DNA from: Citrobacter sp. On2M
Lineage (GTDB): Bacteria > Pseudomonadota > Gammaproteobacteria > Enterobacterales > Enterobacteriaceae
Length of the DNA stretch: 64,000 nucleotides
Reading direction: 5' to 3'
Assembly: GCF_018035235.1 (NCBI RefSeq)
Contig: NZ_WPCV01000004.1
Span: 744,001-808,000, forward strand
A program made the position numbers and the translations under genes. The notes beneath the pieces are model-generated. The model saw only the letters and a program-made list of their open reading frames with translations. It did no database searches and was not told the DNA's origin. Shown piece after piece: positions 46,858 through 56,760 of this stretch. The first letter of the stretch is position 1, and every line of letters begins with the position of its first letter.

Positions 46858-47606
46858 TGTCTCGATTGATGCAGCTACAGGACGTAGCGGAATCAACCCG
46901 GCTCGGCCCGCTTTCCGGTGAGATAAAAGCGGGGGAGATCCTGCATTTAGTGGGCCCTAACGGCGCCGGAAAGAGCACGCTGTTGGCGCGGATGGCGGGT
47001 CTGACGACCGGAGAAGGCAGTATCACCTTTGGTGATATGTTGTTGGACGAATGGCCAGCGGCAAAGCTGGCGCAATATCGTGCCTATCTTGCGCAACAGC
47101 AAAACCCGCCGTTTGCGATGCCGGTCTGGCATTTTCTGACGCTGCATCAACCAGATAAAGCACGTACCGATCAGCTACAGGACGTCGCCGATACGCTTGG
47201 GCTTGGAGATAAGCTGCCACGTAGTGTGAATCAGCTCTCCGGCGGAGAATGGCAGCGCGTGCGCCTGGCAGCGGTTATCCTGCAGATTTGCCCGCAAGCG
47301 AATCCCTTTGGCCAGCTTTTACTGCTGGATGAGCCGATGAACAGCCTGGACGTGGCGCAACAAAATGCACTGGATCGGTTGTTGAGTCAGCTGTGTTTGC
47401 AGGGCATCGCGATTGTTATGAGCAGCCATGACCTTAATCACACCTTACGCCATGCGCATAAGGCCTGGCTCCTTAAACGCGGGAAGTTGCTTGCCAGCGG
47501 CCCACGGGATGCAGTGCTGACGCCAGCTAATTTGACTGCGGCTTATGGCGTAAACTTCCGTCGTTTGGACATTGAAGGCCACAGAATGCTCATATCAACC
47601 ACTTAA
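46857..47606 (+). CDS. btuD: Vitamin B12 ABC transporter ATPase BtuD
   Basis: The 249-residue ATPase drives BtuC. Walker A is [11 protein letters not shown], the signature is [14 protein letters not shown], and Walker B is [12 protein letters not shown]. The H-loop is in [13 protein letters not shown]. It is translationally coupled to btuE by the TAATG overlap. Confidence 0.96.
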   Translation: MSRLMQLQDVAESTRLGPLSGEIKAGEILHLVGPNGAGKSTLLARMAGLTTGEGSITFGDMLLDEWPAAKLAQYRAYLAQQQNPPFAMPVWHFLTLHQPDKARTDQLQDVADTLGLGDKLPRSVNQLSGGEWQRVRLAAVILQICPQANPFGQLLLLDEPMNSLDVAQQNALDRLLSQLCLQGIAIVMSSHDLNHTLRHAHKAWLLKRGKLLASGPRDAVLTPANLTAAYGVNFRRLDIEGHRMLISTT

Positions 47607-47683
47607 GTTAAATGGGTTCTTGAAAATCATATAATTTCCACGCTAAATTGGTATAAAAATATAATTCAGAGGATTCTTCCTGA

Positions 47684-48148
47684 ATGCGCTTTTGGCTTAT
47701 TTTCATCACAGCATTGTTTTTGGCGGGCTGCAGCAGCCATCGTGCTCCTGCGCCAAATGCTCGCTTGTCGGATTCTATCGCCGTTATCGCCGGTCTGAAT
47801 GACCAGCTACAAACCTGGCACGGAACACCCTATCGTTACGGTGGCATGAGTCGTAGCGGGGTAGACTGTTCTGGATTTGTTTTGATGACAATGCGCGACA
47901 AATTCGATCTGCAACTCCCGCGTGACACACGCACACAATCAAAGATTGGTACCGAAATTGATAAAGATGATTTGCTGCCAGGCGATCTGGTTTTCTTTAA
48001 AACCGGATCAGGGGAAAGCGGTCTGCATGTCGGAATTTACGATACCAACAATCAATTTATTCATGCCTCAACCAGTCGCGGAGTTATGCGTTCGTCACTG
48101 GATAACGTTTACTGGCGTAAAAACTTTTGGCAGGCGCGACGTATTTAA
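47684..48148 (+). CDS. nlpC: NlpC lipoprotein, NlpC/P60 peptidase
   Basis: The 154-residue precursor has a lipobox (FLAGC, lipidated Cys16) and an NlpC/P60 (C40) cysteine peptidase domain with the catalytic Cys in GVDCSGFVLM, His in SGLHVGIYDT and the third residue in FIHAST. Family members cleave D-gamma-glutamyl-diaminopimelate bonds in peptidoglycan. An AGAGGATT site precedes the ATG. It lies 77 bp after btuD. Confidence 0.94.
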   Translation: MRFWLIFITALFLAGCSSHRAPAPNARLSDSIAVIAGLNDQLQTWHGTPYRYGGMSRSGVDCSGFVLMTMRDKFDLQLPRDTRTQSKIGTEIDKDDLLPGDLVFFKTGSGESGLHVGIYDTNNQFIHASTSRGVMRSSLDNVYWRKNFWQARRI

Positions 48149-48163
48149 TCCTCATAAGACACA

Positions 48164-48187
48164 AGGCTGCCAACGACTGCGCAGCCT
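48164..48187. repeat. Hairpin after nlpC
   Basis: AGGCTGC and GCAGCCT flank ten bases, 15 bp after the nlpC stop. No T-tract follows, so termination is uncertain. The remainder of the 318-bp nlpC-ydiV gap is AT-rich and contains the upstream ORF listed next. Confidence 0.45.
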
Positions 48188-48374
48188 CGACATCACCATT
48201 TGAAAGTTAACTTTTATTTCTGCCGCCAGCCGAACAATAACCCTGAGCAATAAGAGCGTATTTTGCTAAAAATATGATTTATTCCGAGATATTAAAAAGT
48301 GCAAAGCTGGATATTCGCTTATAATCAGGATAAGCTAAAAAAAAGGATTCGATTTACTGGCTAAAAAGGGAAAA

Positions 48375-48470
48375 ATGAAAGAGCCTCTACTTGCATCAGC
48401 AATAACGTATTTCTCCATCCTTTGCTACAGGATGCCGGATAACACCTATGCAGAGGGGCTGGCACGATGA
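48375..48470 (+). CDS. Putative 31-residue upstream ORF coupled to ydiV
   Basis: ATG 48375 has an AAGGG site at good distance and opens 31 codons (MKEPLLASAITYFSILCYRM, then PDNTYAEGLAR). The TGA overlaps the ydiV ATG (ATGA). This arrangement predicts translational coupling. The peptide has a mildly hydrophobic middle and resembles nothing I recognise. YdiV is known to be controlled at translation by nutrients in Salmonella, so a coupled leader is plausible but unproven. Confidence 0.4.
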   Translation: MKEPLLASAITYFSILCYRMPDNTYAEGLAR

Positions 48471-49180
48471 TTGTTTCACTGGATACGCTATACCATTCAG
48501 AGTTTTCTTTTCTTCCTGCGAGAAGCGAAAAAGGCGATCTTGAATACGTTGATATCATCACCAGTTTTGCCAGTGAGCAGGGGGGCGTGCGTATACCCAC
48601 CGAGCTGGTACTGCCTCGGATGTCGGACGATGAGCAATGTCGCTTATTTACCGAAAAGCTTGATTTAATCGAAACGTGCCAACATTTTTTTATTCAACGA
48701 AAAGTTTCTGCCTGGATTAATTTAACGCCGGCAATTGCTAATACTTTATTATCAGATGATAAATTTGCTTCACAAGTTGAACGATTTTCGTTTCTGGAAA
48801 TGGCAATTAATGAAAACTTTCCAGAGTTAAATAATGGAAGAGAGAATCCAACGCTGGCTGCATTGGCGGCGCGATTTCCATTAGTACTGACAAACTATGG
48901 TGCTGGCGGGATATCTACCCGGGCAATTTTTGATGGGCTGTTCAAACGCGTCGTGTTGGATAAAAACTTTGTTCAACAAAGGATTGCACATATTTCATTT
49001 GAGCCATTTATGCGGGCTATCCTGGCGCAGATATCTCCCTGTAGTGAGTCCGTCATCATTAGCGGTATTGATACACCAGAGATGTTAGCACGTGTATTAC
49101 CTCTGGGATTCAGTGCCATGCAGGGAGGATTATGGCCTGCCGTGCCTCCTGCGCAGATAATTTCGCTCGCTAAGAGATGA
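48467..49180 (+). CDS. ydiV: YdiV, EAL-like anti-FlhDC factor
   Basis: The 237-residue degenerate EAL-domain protein lacks the EAL signature and metal ligands, so it should neither bind nor cleave cyclic di-GMP. It instead binds FlhD of FlhD4C2, blocks flagellar gene activation and promotes its ClpXP degradation. ISFEPFMRAILAQISPCSES and IFDGLFKRVVLDKNF correspond to the conserved family body. It ends WPAVPPAQIISLAKR. Divergence from E. coli YdiV is higher than for neighbouring genes. Confidence 0.9.
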   Translation: MIVSLDTLYHSEFSFLPARSEKGDLEYVDIITSFASEQGGVRIPTELVLPRMSDDEQCRLFTEKLDLIETCQHFFIQRKVSAWINLTPAIANTLLSDDKFASQVERFSFLEMAINENFPELNNGRENPTLAALAARFPLVLTNYGAGGISTRAIFDGLFKRVVLDKNFVQQRIAHISFEPFMRAILAQISPCSESVIISGIDTPEMLARVLPLGFSAMQGGLWPAVPPAQIISLAKR

Positions 49181-49241
49181 CCCTATTATTTGCTGGTGTT
49201 TAACAGACTATTAACAGTCTACACTAGAGGCAGGAGGCCCT

Positions 49242-50684
49242 ATGACCCTGTCTTTTACCACCCGCTGGCGTGATGAGTTACCAGCAACCTATACAGCTCT
49301 TTTGCCTACTCCCCTGAAAAATGCGCGCCTGATCTGGCATAACGATGCGCTGGCGGAGCAATTAGCGATACCGGAGTCGCTATTTGATATTCCAACCGGT
49401 GCAGGTGTTTGGGGAGGCGAATCGCTGCTGCCCGGGATGTCGCCTGTAGCGCAAGTTTATAGCGGGCATCAGTTCGGCGTTTGGGCAGGCCAGCTTGGCG
49501 ATGGCCGCGGGATCCTACTAGGCGAACAACAACTTGCGGATGGCTCAACGCTTGACTGGCACCTGAAAGGGGCCGGGCTTACGCCTTATTCCCGCATGGG
49601 AGATGGGCGCGCCGTGCTGCGCTCGACAATTCGCGAGAGCCTGGCCAGCGAAGCGATGCATTATCTGGGCATACCGACCACGCGGGCATTGTCGATTGTG
49701 ACCAGCGACACGCCGGTGTATCGCGAAACGGTAGAAGCAGGAGCGATGCTCATTCGTGTGGCGCAAAGCCATATGCGCTTTGGCCATTTTGAACACTTTT
49801 ACTATCGTCGCGAGCCGGAAAAAGTGCGCCAACTGGCTGACTTTGCGATTCGGCATTACTGGCCGCAATGGCAGGAAGAAGCCGATAAGTATCTGTTGTG
49901 GTTTAATGATGTTGTCACGCGTACTGCAACACTAGTCGCTGACTGGCAGGCGATAGGATTCGCGCATGGTGTGATGAACACGGACAACATGTCGATTCTG
50001 GGGCTGACGATGGATTACGGTCCATTCGGTTTTCTTGATGACTACGTGCCCGATTTTATCTGCAACCACTCAGACAATCAGGGGCGATACAGTTTCGATA
50101 ATCAACCAGCCGCGGCGCTGTGGAACATGCAACGTCTGGCGCAAACCCTGTCACCATTTATCCCGGTCGAGGCGCTCAATGATGCGCTGGACAGTTACCA
50201 ACGGGCACTGTTGACTCGCTACGGTCAACGGATGCGGCAAAAACTCGGTTTCTTTAGTGAGCAAAAAAACGATAACGATCTGCTTAGCGAACTGTTTAGT
50301 CTGATGGCGCGAGAAAGAAGTGATTATACGCGAACGTTTCGCATGCTCTGCCAAACGGAACAACACAGTGCGCAATCCCCGCTGCGCGATGAGTTTATCG
50401 ACCGCGCGGCGTTTGACGACTGGTTCGCTCGGTATCGCGCGCGCCTGCAGCAAGACGGCATCGCCGATGCGGTCAGACAAACGCAGATGAAAGCGACAAA
50501 TCCGGCAATGGTGTTACGTAACTGGCTGGCGCAGCGGGCGATTAGTCAGGCGGAGCAGGGGGATTACGCCGAACTGCATCGGTTGCATTCAGCGTTGCGT
50601 ACTCCGTTTGTCGATCGTGATGATGACTATGTCAGCCGTCCTCCTGACTGGGGTAAACGGCTGGAGGTGAGCTGTTCGAGCTAA
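49242..50684 (+). CDS. selO: Protein adenylyltransferase SelO (YdiU)
   Basis: The 480-residue pseudokinase-fold enzyme transfers AMP to protein hydroxyl groups and affects redox proteins such as glutaredoxin. Signature segments include [45 protein letters not shown] and the metal-binding [10 protein letters not shown]. It ends in CSS; the cysteine replaces the selenocysteine found at this position in animal SelO. AGGCAGGAGG precedes the ATG. The end overlaps hmuV by 4 bp, convergent. Confidence 0.95.
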   Translation: MTLSFTTRWRDELPATYTALLPTPLKNARLIWHNDALAEQLAIPESLFDIPTGAGVWGGESLLPGMSPVAQVYSGHQFGVWAGQLGDGRGILLGEQQLADGSTLDWHLKGAGLTPYSRMGDGRAVLRSTIRESLASEAMHYLGIPTTRALSIVTSDTPVYRETVEAGAMLIRVAQSHMRFGHFEHFYYRREPEKVRQLADFAIRHYWPQWQEEADKYLLWFNDVVTRTATLVADWQAIGFAHGVMNTDNMSILGLTMDYGPFGFLDDYVPDFICNHSDNQGRYSFDNQPAAALWNMQRLAQTLSPFIPVEALNDALDSYQRALLTRYGQRMRQKLGFFSEQKNDNDLLSELFSLMARERSDYTRTFRMLCQTEQHSAQSPLRDEFIDRAAFDDWFARYRARLQQDGIADAVRQTQMKATNPAMVLRNWLAQRAISQAEQGDYAELHRLHSALRTPFVDRDDDYVSRPPDWGKRLEVSCSS

Positions 50685-51460
50685 GGTGCCAGAAACACCT
50701 GCGGGGACACGGTGGCCGGATGCTGACCAACGTGTATCTGAGCACCGTACCAGTGCTGCAGATCATCGGCCTGTAACACAGCCGCCGGCGTTCCCTGCGA
50801 CACCAGCCTGCCGTTGTGCAGCAGCACTATTTTGTCTGCCCACAATGCGGCGAGGTTCAGATCGTGAAGCACAATACACACATGTAGCTCTTGTGACGCG
50901 GTGAGCGTCTTCAGCAGGCGCAACAAATGCTGCTGGTGATAAAGATCCAGCGCCGAAGTAGGCTCATCAAGGAATAACCAGCCACGAGGCGCACCGTCGC
51001 ACCAAAGTTGCGCCAGCGCACGGGCCAACTGTACGCGCTGTTGTTCGCCGCCGGAAAGCGCGGCGTATTGCCGGCCCGCCAACGGTGTGCATCCGGTCAT
51101 TTCCATCACCTGAGCGATGAGTCGTGGCTCCGGCCGCGGCGTCCAGGGCGCGCGTCCCATCGCGATAACGGCCTCTACCGGCCAGTCAAATCCCAGCCGT
51201 GTTTGCTGGCGCATCACTGCCCGATGTCGTGACAGCGTCTGGGGAGGCCATTCATCCAGCGGTTTGTCCGCCAGCATGCAGCATCCACTCGCCGGTTGCA
51301 GAAAACCGGTCAGCAGGCGCAGCAGGGTGGATTTCCCCGCGCCGTTTGGGCCAATGAGCGCCACCAGTTCACCTTTTGCGAGGGAGAGGGATACGTCGTT
51401 AATCACCGCTCTGCCAGCCACACGATAATGAAGCCCTTCAGCGATAAAATGTTCAGCCAT
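50681..51460 (-). CDS. hmuV: Haem ABC transporter ATPase HmuV
   Basis: The 259-residue ATPase has Walker [14 protein letters not shown], signature [15 protein letters not shown] and Walker [13 protein letters not shown]. It drives haem import through HmuU. The ATG at 51460 overlaps hmuU by 8 bp and gives the family N-terminus. It is the last gene of the haem operon. Confidence 0.94.
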   Translation of the reverse strand: MAEHFIAEGLHYRVAGRAVINDVSLSLAKGELVALIGPNGAGKSTLLRLLTGFLQPASGCCMLADKPLDEWPPQTLSRHRAVMRQQTRLGFDWPVEAVIAMGRAPWTPRPEPRLIAQVMEMTGCTPLAGRQYAALSGGEQQRVQLARALAQLWCDGAPRGWLFLDEPTSALDLYHQQHLLRLLKTLTASQELHVCIVLHDLNLAALWADKIVLLHNGRLVSQGTPAAVLQADDLQHWYGAQIHVGQHPATVSPQVFLAP

Positions 51461-52445
51461 GCGGTCCTCGCTGACGAAAAATAAGCCATAAAAACCACGG
51501 AGCGCCAAGGAGACTGGTTAACAGACCGACTGGCATCTCCGCAGGCGCAACCGCCGTACGGGCCAGCGTGTCGGCAACCAGCAATAAAAACGCGCCCGCC
51601 AGCACGGAGCCGGGGATAACGGCCCGATGGTCTGAACCGAGCCACATACGCATTAAATGTGGGATAACCAACCCGATGAAGCCAATGACACCGGTTACCG
51701 CTACGGCTGAGGCAACCAGCAATGCGCTACACAGTAGCAAAATACGTTGAACGCTACGCACATCTACACCGAGATAATGCGCGTCTTCTTCACCCAACTG
51801 CAGCAGGTTCAGCGCCGGTGCCAGACGCCAGATGGTCAGTACCGTCGGGATAGTCAGTGACGTGACAGCCAGCAGCGTTGGCCACTGCGCGGTCCCCAGA
51901 CTTCCCATCCCCCATAACGACAACTGGCGCAATTGCGCATCATTACTGACCCATGACAAAACGCCAACCGCCGCTCCGCAGAGCGCGTTAATTGCAATAC
52001 CGACCAGTAACAGACGTGAGAGTGAACCGCCGCGCTGTTGGCTGAGGATAAAAATCACTACCGTTGCCGCCAGGGCGCCAATAAAAGCGGCCAGCATTGG
52101 GGCGTACAGCATCAACAATGCGGGTAAAGAGACAGGTAGCACGACCCATAAAGCGACGGCGCAGGCGGCACCGCTGCTTATGCCCAGCAATCCCGGATCG
52201 GCAAGCGGGTTGCGAAACAGTCCCTGCATCACGCAGCCTGCGAGCGCCAGAGCGCCACCAATGATTAACGCCAGCAGAACGCGCGGCAGACGAATTGTGA
52301 GCCAAATTTGACGCAGCGCTTCATCGCCATCGCGCCAAAGCAGACTTACCGGCAGGCGCAACGCGCCAAAACCGGTAGCCAGGATGGTTGCCACGACCAA
52401 CATGAAGGCGAGTGCCCATAAAGAACAACTGATTCGTCGGGACAT
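51453..52445 (-). CDS. hmuU: Haem ABC transporter permease HmuU
   Basis: The 330-residue FecCD-family permease has about ten membrane helices and the conserved IRLPRVLLALIIGGALALAG, LFRNPLADPGLLGISSGAAC and [20 protein letters not shown]. It transports haem delivered by HmuT. It overlaps hmuT by one base and hmuV by 8 bp. Confidence 0.94.
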   Translation of the reverse strand: MSRRISCSLWALAFMLVVATILATGFGALRLPVSLLWRDGDEALRQIWLTIRLPRVLLALIIGGALALAGCVMQGLFRNPLADPGLLGISSGAACAVALWVVLPVSLPALLMLYAPMLAAFIGALAATVVIFILSQQRGGSLSRLLLVGIAINALCGAAVGVLSWVSNDAQLRQLSLWGMGSLGTAQWPTLLAVTSLTIPTVLTIWRLAPALNLLQLGEEDAHYLGVDVRSVQRILLLCSALLVASAVAVTGVIGFIGLVIPHLMRMWLGSDHRAVIPGSVLAGAFLLLVADTLARTAVAPAEMPVGLLTSLLGAPWFLWLIFRQRGPHG

Positions 52446-53266
52446 CAGGGCAATTGCTCTGCTTTGGCACGAAGCTGCAATATCGCCTGTGGCGTGCGTA
52501 TGCTAAAGCCGAGCAGCGCCATATCGTCAATCTGCAATACCTGTTTATTCCGTCCAGCTGGCGTCTGCGCAAGACCCGACAGCGCCCACAGGTTCGCTTC
52601 GCCACCCATCGCCTTAACGCCATCTTGTGAAATCACTACCAGATCGGGCTGGCTGGCAATGACGCCTTCTTGTGACATCGGCTGATAGCGGGTAACGCCC
52701 TGCATGGCATTGCGCAAACCGGCGGCACGAATCGCCGCATCGGCTCCGGTTTGTTGACCTGCTGCCATCGCGGTCATTCCGCCATGATTGAGAATAAACA
52801 GTACGCGTTTGTTAAGTCCGGATGACGGCAATGCCGCCAGTTCCTGACGTAAGCGGGTGCGCAGCGTTTCGCCCTCATCCTCCCGGTGGGTTGCTTCGGC
52901 GATGACGCGGATTTTTTCATCAATCACGTTGAGATCGTTGCTCGCCGGGATCGTGACAACCCTGACATTGCTCTGCTCAACCTGTTTTAGCGCCAGAGAG
53001 GGCTGCGCCTGTGCGCTGGCAAGGACCAGCGTAGGGCGGGTGGCAAGGATCCCTTCGGCGTTGAGTTGGCGCAAATAGCCCACATCCGGCAATGCGGTTG
53101 CCGCTTCCGGCCACTGGCTGGTGCTGTCGAGCGCCACAAGAGATGACTGTGCGCCCAACGCGTAGACAATCTCCGTGACATCCCCACCGAGCGCAACAAC
53201 TCGTTCCACGGGCGCAGCCAGCGCTGCGATGGGCAGCAGAGCAATCAGGACCAGCAGTTTTTTCAT
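52445..53266 (-). CDS. hmuT: Periplasmic haem-binding protein HmuT
   Basis: The 273-residue cluster A-II/III binding protein has a signal peptide (MKKLLVLIALLPIAALAA) and the family opening RVVALGGDVTEIVYALGA. The tyrosine that ligates haem iron in homologues appears in DVGYLRQLNAEGIL. It overlaps hmuS by 4 bp (ATGA). Confidence 0.93.
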   Translation of the reverse strand: MKKLLVLIALLPIAALAAPVERVVALGGDVTEIVYALGAQSSLVALDSTSQWPEAATALPDVGYLRQLNAEGILATRPTLVLASAQAQPSLALKQVEQSNVRVVTIPASNDLNVIDEKIRVIAEATHREDEGETLRTRLRQELAALPSSGLNKRVLFILNHGGMTAMAAGQQTGADAAIRAAGLRNAMQGVTRYQPMSQEGVIASQPDLVVISQDGVKAMGGEANLWALSGLAQTPAGRNKQVLQIDDMALLGFSIRTPQAILQLRAKAEQLP

Positions 53267-54294
53267 GCGGCAAGTCCTTTCGGCGTGAGCGCGTCAATCT
53301 GTGCGCGCCATTGCGTCTGCTCAGGTTCGCCTTCCGTACGTTGACCATACAACTGGGCGATTTGCGTGCCGTCGGCAGCAAACAGTTCCAGACTGGTGAC
53401 GTGGCCATCGGCGGTCGGTTTGCGCGTTACCCACGTTTCTGCCACGCTCTCTTCCAGCAGATGTAAGGTAAATGCCGGGTTGAATATATTCAGCCAGCCT
53501 TTCATCGACACCAGTTTTTCTATTACGCCGGTAAAAATCTGTACGCACCCGCGATTACCTACGAAGACCATAATTTCATTGCCATCCTGGCGTGCGGCAT
53601 CAAGTATCTGCGCCAGTGCACGATTAGAAACTTTGCAGGCCAGATCGTCACCAACGAGATTAAATGCCTGTTGACGGGTGAGCTCGTGGCGTTTCAGCAG
53701 ACCGAAGAACTGATGTACATCGGTCATGGCTCGCCACTCTTGATCAACCGTATGCGCATCGACCGTGATGGCGGCTGGTGCAGACGTGTTAGCAGGTTGC
53801 AGTACCAGTGGCGGGTTTTCAGCGAAGATGAAACGGGTCAGCAACGCAGCCCATTCCTCAACGAGAGTATTCTGTGTGGCATAGACTTTCAGCAGCGCAT
53901 CCCCCTGATGGTCAAAGAACTGAATGCTCTGACGCTCGCCGTGGGCCGTGGTCTCACTGATATGGAAGGCGCTTGCCCACTGATTAAGGAACAGACGCAG
54001 GTCGAGGGCGCGCGGATTAAGAACCAGTCCGGCATGACCGTTCAGGTGCTGATTGGTAAAAGCGCCAACCTGTTCATGCACCGCATATTCGTTGCGGCAA
54101 ATGCATTTGGTTTCGCCTACGGTTTCCAGTGCGCCGAGGATTTCGCGGACTTTGCCACGTAAGCGCCAGGCGTCATGGCCGACACGCGCAAAGGTCAGCT
54201 CGGCTTCACTAATATTCATCAACCCTGCAATATCGCGTGCGTATTTACCGGGATTTTCTTTCTTCAGTTCCAGCCAGCATGTGTAATGATTCAT
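53263..54294 (-). CDS. hmuS: Cytoplasmic haem-handling protein HmuS
   Basis: The 343-residue HemS/ChuS-family protein has two repeated domains. The haem-ligand histidine of ChuS-type proteins is in TDVHQFFGLLKRH, about residue 194. Members bind imported haem and some degrade it. ATG 54294 follows GGAAGAGACA; an ATG 54 bp upstream adds sequence not found in the family. It lies 47 bp after hmuR. Confidence 0.93.
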   Translation of the reverse strand: MNHYTCWLELKKENPGKYARDIAGLMNISEAELTFARVGHDAWRLRGKVREILGALETVGETKCICRNEYAVHEQVGAFTNQHLNGHAGLVLNPRALDLRLFLNQWASAFHISETTAHGERQSIQFFDHQGDALLKVYATQNTLVEEWAALLTRFIFAENPPLVLQPANTSAPAAITVDAHTVDQEWRAMTDVHQFFGLLKRHELTRQQAFNLVGDDLACKVSNRALAQILDAARQDGNEIMVFVGNRGCVQIFTGVIEKLVSMKGWLNIFNPAFTLHLLEESVAETWVTRKPTADGHVTSLELFAADGTQIAQLYGQRTEGEPEQTQWRAQIDALTPKGLAA

Positions 54295-54341
54295 TGTCTC
54301 TTCCTTCCAGATTGCTACCCCGGCGAACCGGGGAAAAGTGA

Positions 54342-56327
54342 TTACCACTGATAACTCACGAAAATTTTGCCATTGCGACCATCCTGCGGAATGCCTTGCG
54401 GCGACCAGTACTCTTTGTCGAAGGCGTTGCCCAGCACCAGCGTGGTGGTCATGCCTTTCAGCGCTTGTTGACCCTGATAGCTCACGTAGAAATCGTTTAC
54501 CGCATAGCCGGGCTGTTTAGCGTAGCTGCTGCTGATATGCGTGGAGCGGTCGGCAAATGTCCCTATCCAGCCCACGGAGAATCCGCTGTGCGCAACCGGC
54601 ACATTTAGTTTGCTGGTGACGGTGTCCGGGTTAATGCTGGAAATGTATTCGCCCGTGTCAGTATCTTTGCCGCGCGTACGGTTATAGGCCATGTCGAGGC
54701 TGAATAAGTCGGCGGTATATTTCGCCATGACGTCCCAACCCCAAATTTTGGCGTTGGGGACGTTATAGGACATCGTTGTTGCGGCAGCAAAGTCGACGCT
54801 GGTGGAGATGTAATCTTTCGCTTTGGTGTCGAAATAGCTGGCTTTAAATTCGAGCGCATCGCTTGCCATCAGCAGATCGTCAAAGCGCAGGCCAAATCCG
54901 TATTCCTGCGTTTCGTTGGTTTCCGGACGCAGGTTAGGATTGGGTACCCAGTAGTTAGTGTAGAAACGACCAATAGAGAAATGTTTAGCATCGTTATACA
55001 TCTCGCCCATGGTCGGCGCACGGAAGGCCTGAGCGTATGAACCGAACAGCATCAGCCAGTCGGCTGGCGTAACGGTGAGTCCGGCGCGGGACGACCATTT
55101 GTCGGCATCAACATCCGCGTAACCATCGCTGCTACCGCGATACGAGTCATAACGGGTCCCACCGAGCAGCGTAACCGGCAGGTCGCGCAGGGTGATTTCA
55201 TCCTGTAGCCAGCCGGAGCTGAAATCGATCTTTGCCTCCGGGAAACCGGTGGTTGTGCCGCCAGGCTGTTGTTCCTGACGATAATATTCGCCGCCATAGG
55301 TCAGCAGGTGAGAGGCAAAAGAGTCGGTAAACAGGCGGCTGCGATTGTCGATTTTACCGCCTTTGGTGGTCTGTTTGCGAAATTCGCTGGTGTTATCCAT
55401 GTTTTGTGCATTAATGCGCGCTTCGGACCAGTAAATACGGGCATCCGCGTTCAGCCAGTCATTGTCTGCCGGAGCGAGCGAGTAGGTCAGTTGCGCATCG
55501 CGCTGGATGGTTGAACGGTCAGTCATCGGGTTGCTGGTGGCATCCGTCGCGCTGGTTTGTGGGTTCTTAGGTTCACGGGCCTCATTGTTGTAGTAGCGTA
55601 ACGAGCCTGCCAGCGTCTGGGCGCCGTCAATTTTCCAACTGCCTTTCGCCAGCATATTGTTGATCGCTTCGTCGTTTGGCGCCGTAGTACCGTCGCTCTG
55701 GCGCAAATCACCTCGATCGCGACTCGACCATGCAAGCAGTCCGTCCAGCGTATCGGTGCGCCCAAACGCGCTGGCGCCCATACCGAGGCTGTGATCGCCG
55801 GTTCCCGCAGTACCAAATACGCGGTAACCGCTGTTTTTTCCGGCTTCCAGCAGATCCTTGGCATCCGCAGTGTCATACGCGATCACGCCGCCAAGTGCGC
55901 CGCTGCCGTACAGCAGTGCAGAGGGACCGCGTACGACTTCGATGCGTTTGATAAGCGCCGGGTCGAGGAAGGTACTGTTCAGGTGCCCGGTATCAGTTCC
56001 TTGGCGAACGCCGTCAACCAGCACCAGAACGCCGCGTCGATCGTAGCCGCGCAGATTCACGTCCTGACCGTTGGTGCGCCCCGTGCCATCGAGGGTCAGC
56101 CCTGGAACCTTGCGTAGCAGGTCAGCAGCCGAACTGGCGGTCTGGTTTTCCGGGGCGGTGGCATCTATCACGCTGACCATCATTGGCGCTTCAAAGACGC
56201 TACGGGCGTTGCCGGTGGCGGTGACGGTCATATCTTCGACCGCTGCATACGCGATGGCGGGCAGGCTACTGACAATCGCCAGCGCCAACAGCGAAGGACG
56301 TAGGGATGCGGTGTGCAGGTATGGCAT
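54342..56327 (-). CDS. hmuR: TonB-dependent haem receptor HmuR
   Basis: The 661-residue outer-membrane receptor has a signal peptide (cut near AIAYAAVED), a TonB box (DMTVTATG), a plug domain (VPGLTLDGTG, VLVLVDGVRQGTD) and a 22-strand barrel ending in FVSYQW. Haem receptors carry FRAP and NPNL boxes with a histidine between them, and AFRAPTMGEMYND and VPNPNLRPET are both visible, with His in DAKHFSIG between. It is first after hemP. Confidence 0.95.
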   Translation of the reverse strand: MPYLHTASLRPSLLALAIVSSLPAIAYAAVEDMTVTATGNARSVFEAPMMVSVIDATAPENQTASSAADLLRKVPGLTLDGTGRTNGQDVNLRGYDRRGVLVLVDGVRQGTDTGHLNSTFLDPALIKRIEVVRGPSALLYGSGALGGVIAYDTADAKDLLEAGKNSGYRVFGTAGTGDHSLGMGASAFGRTDTLDGLLAWSSRDRGDLRQSDGTTAPNDEAINNMLAKGSWKIDGAQTLAGSLRYYNNEAREPKNPQTSATDATSNPMTDRSTIQRDAQLTYSLAPADNDWLNADARIYWSEARINAQNMDNTSEFRKQTTKGGKIDNRSRLFTDSFASHLLTYGGEYYRQEQQPGGTTTGFPEAKIDFSSGWLQDEITLRDLPVTLLGGTRYDSYRGSSDGYADVDADKWSSRAGLTVTPADWLMLFGSYAQAFRAPTMGEMYNDAKHFSIGRFYTNYWVPNPNLRPETNETQEYGFGLRFDDLLMASDALEFKASYFDTKAKDYISTSVDFAAATTMSYNVPNAKIWGWDVMAKYTADLFSLDMAYNRTRGKDTDTGEYISSINPDTVTSKLNVPVAHSGFSVGWIGTFADRSTHISSSYAKQPGYAVNDFYVSYQGQQALKGMTTTLVLGNAFDKEYWSPQGIPQDGRNGKIFVSYQW

Positions 56328-56401
56328 AGCAACTCTCCATTAGGAAATCGAAAAGCGCTGGCTGCCTGGGTATGACCTGGGTGGCTGGCGAACAGTATTG
56401 T

Positions 56402-56590
56402 TTATTTGGTCAGAATGAGTTTTCCGGTTTGGGTCTGGCGCAACAAGTAGTGCTGACCATCATGTTCTATGATCACACGTCCTTCTTTACCCAGCAGGCT
56501 TTTGCTGTCAATTTGACGCTCATTTGGCGCGGCAGAAGGCGGTGCATTTTCTTTTGCAGACGTTGTTGTTGAGTTATCCATACGTGACAT
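56402..56590 (-). CDS. hemP: HemP, haem uptake protein
   Basis: The 62-residue protein has the HemP/HmuP domain at its C-terminus ([20 protein letters not shown] and [12 protein letters not shown]). HemP-type proteins help express or work with haem receptors. No clear ribosome site marks the start; ATG 56590 and ATG 56581 are both possible. It lies directly below a Fur box and 74 bp before hmuR. Confidence 0.82.
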   Translation of the reverse strand: MSRMDNSTTTSAKENAPPSAAPNERQIDSKSLLGKEGRVIIEHDGQHYLLRQTQTGKLILTK

Positions 56591-56618
56591 AGTGTTTAAA
56601 AATAACAATCAATGTAAC

Positions 56619-56637
56619 AATGATAATCATTATCATC
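56619..56637 (-). promoter_or_regulatory. Fur box of the hemP-hmuRSTUV operon
   Basis: On the minus strand GATGATAATGATTATCATT contains 15 of 16 bases of the core of the Fur consensus (GATAATGATAATCATT). It lies about 30 bp before hemP and should repress the whole haem cluster when iron is plentiful. Confidence 0.88.
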
Positions 56638-56728
56638 AAACAGCAAATTTGCGGCAAGCATTTTTGTGAAATAATTGTGACGAGAACGGATTTTGTACAG
56701 CAAAGAGGGGGAAAACATAGGATTAGCA

Positions 56729-56751
56729 CCGGGCAACGTAGTGTTACCCGG
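56729..56751 (-). terminator. Possible aroH terminator
   Basis: CCGGG and CCCGG enclose partly paired bases just after the aroH stop. The T-tract on the minus strand is poor (CTATGTTTT). Confidence 0.35.
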
Positions 56752-56760
56752 CGAACAGCA

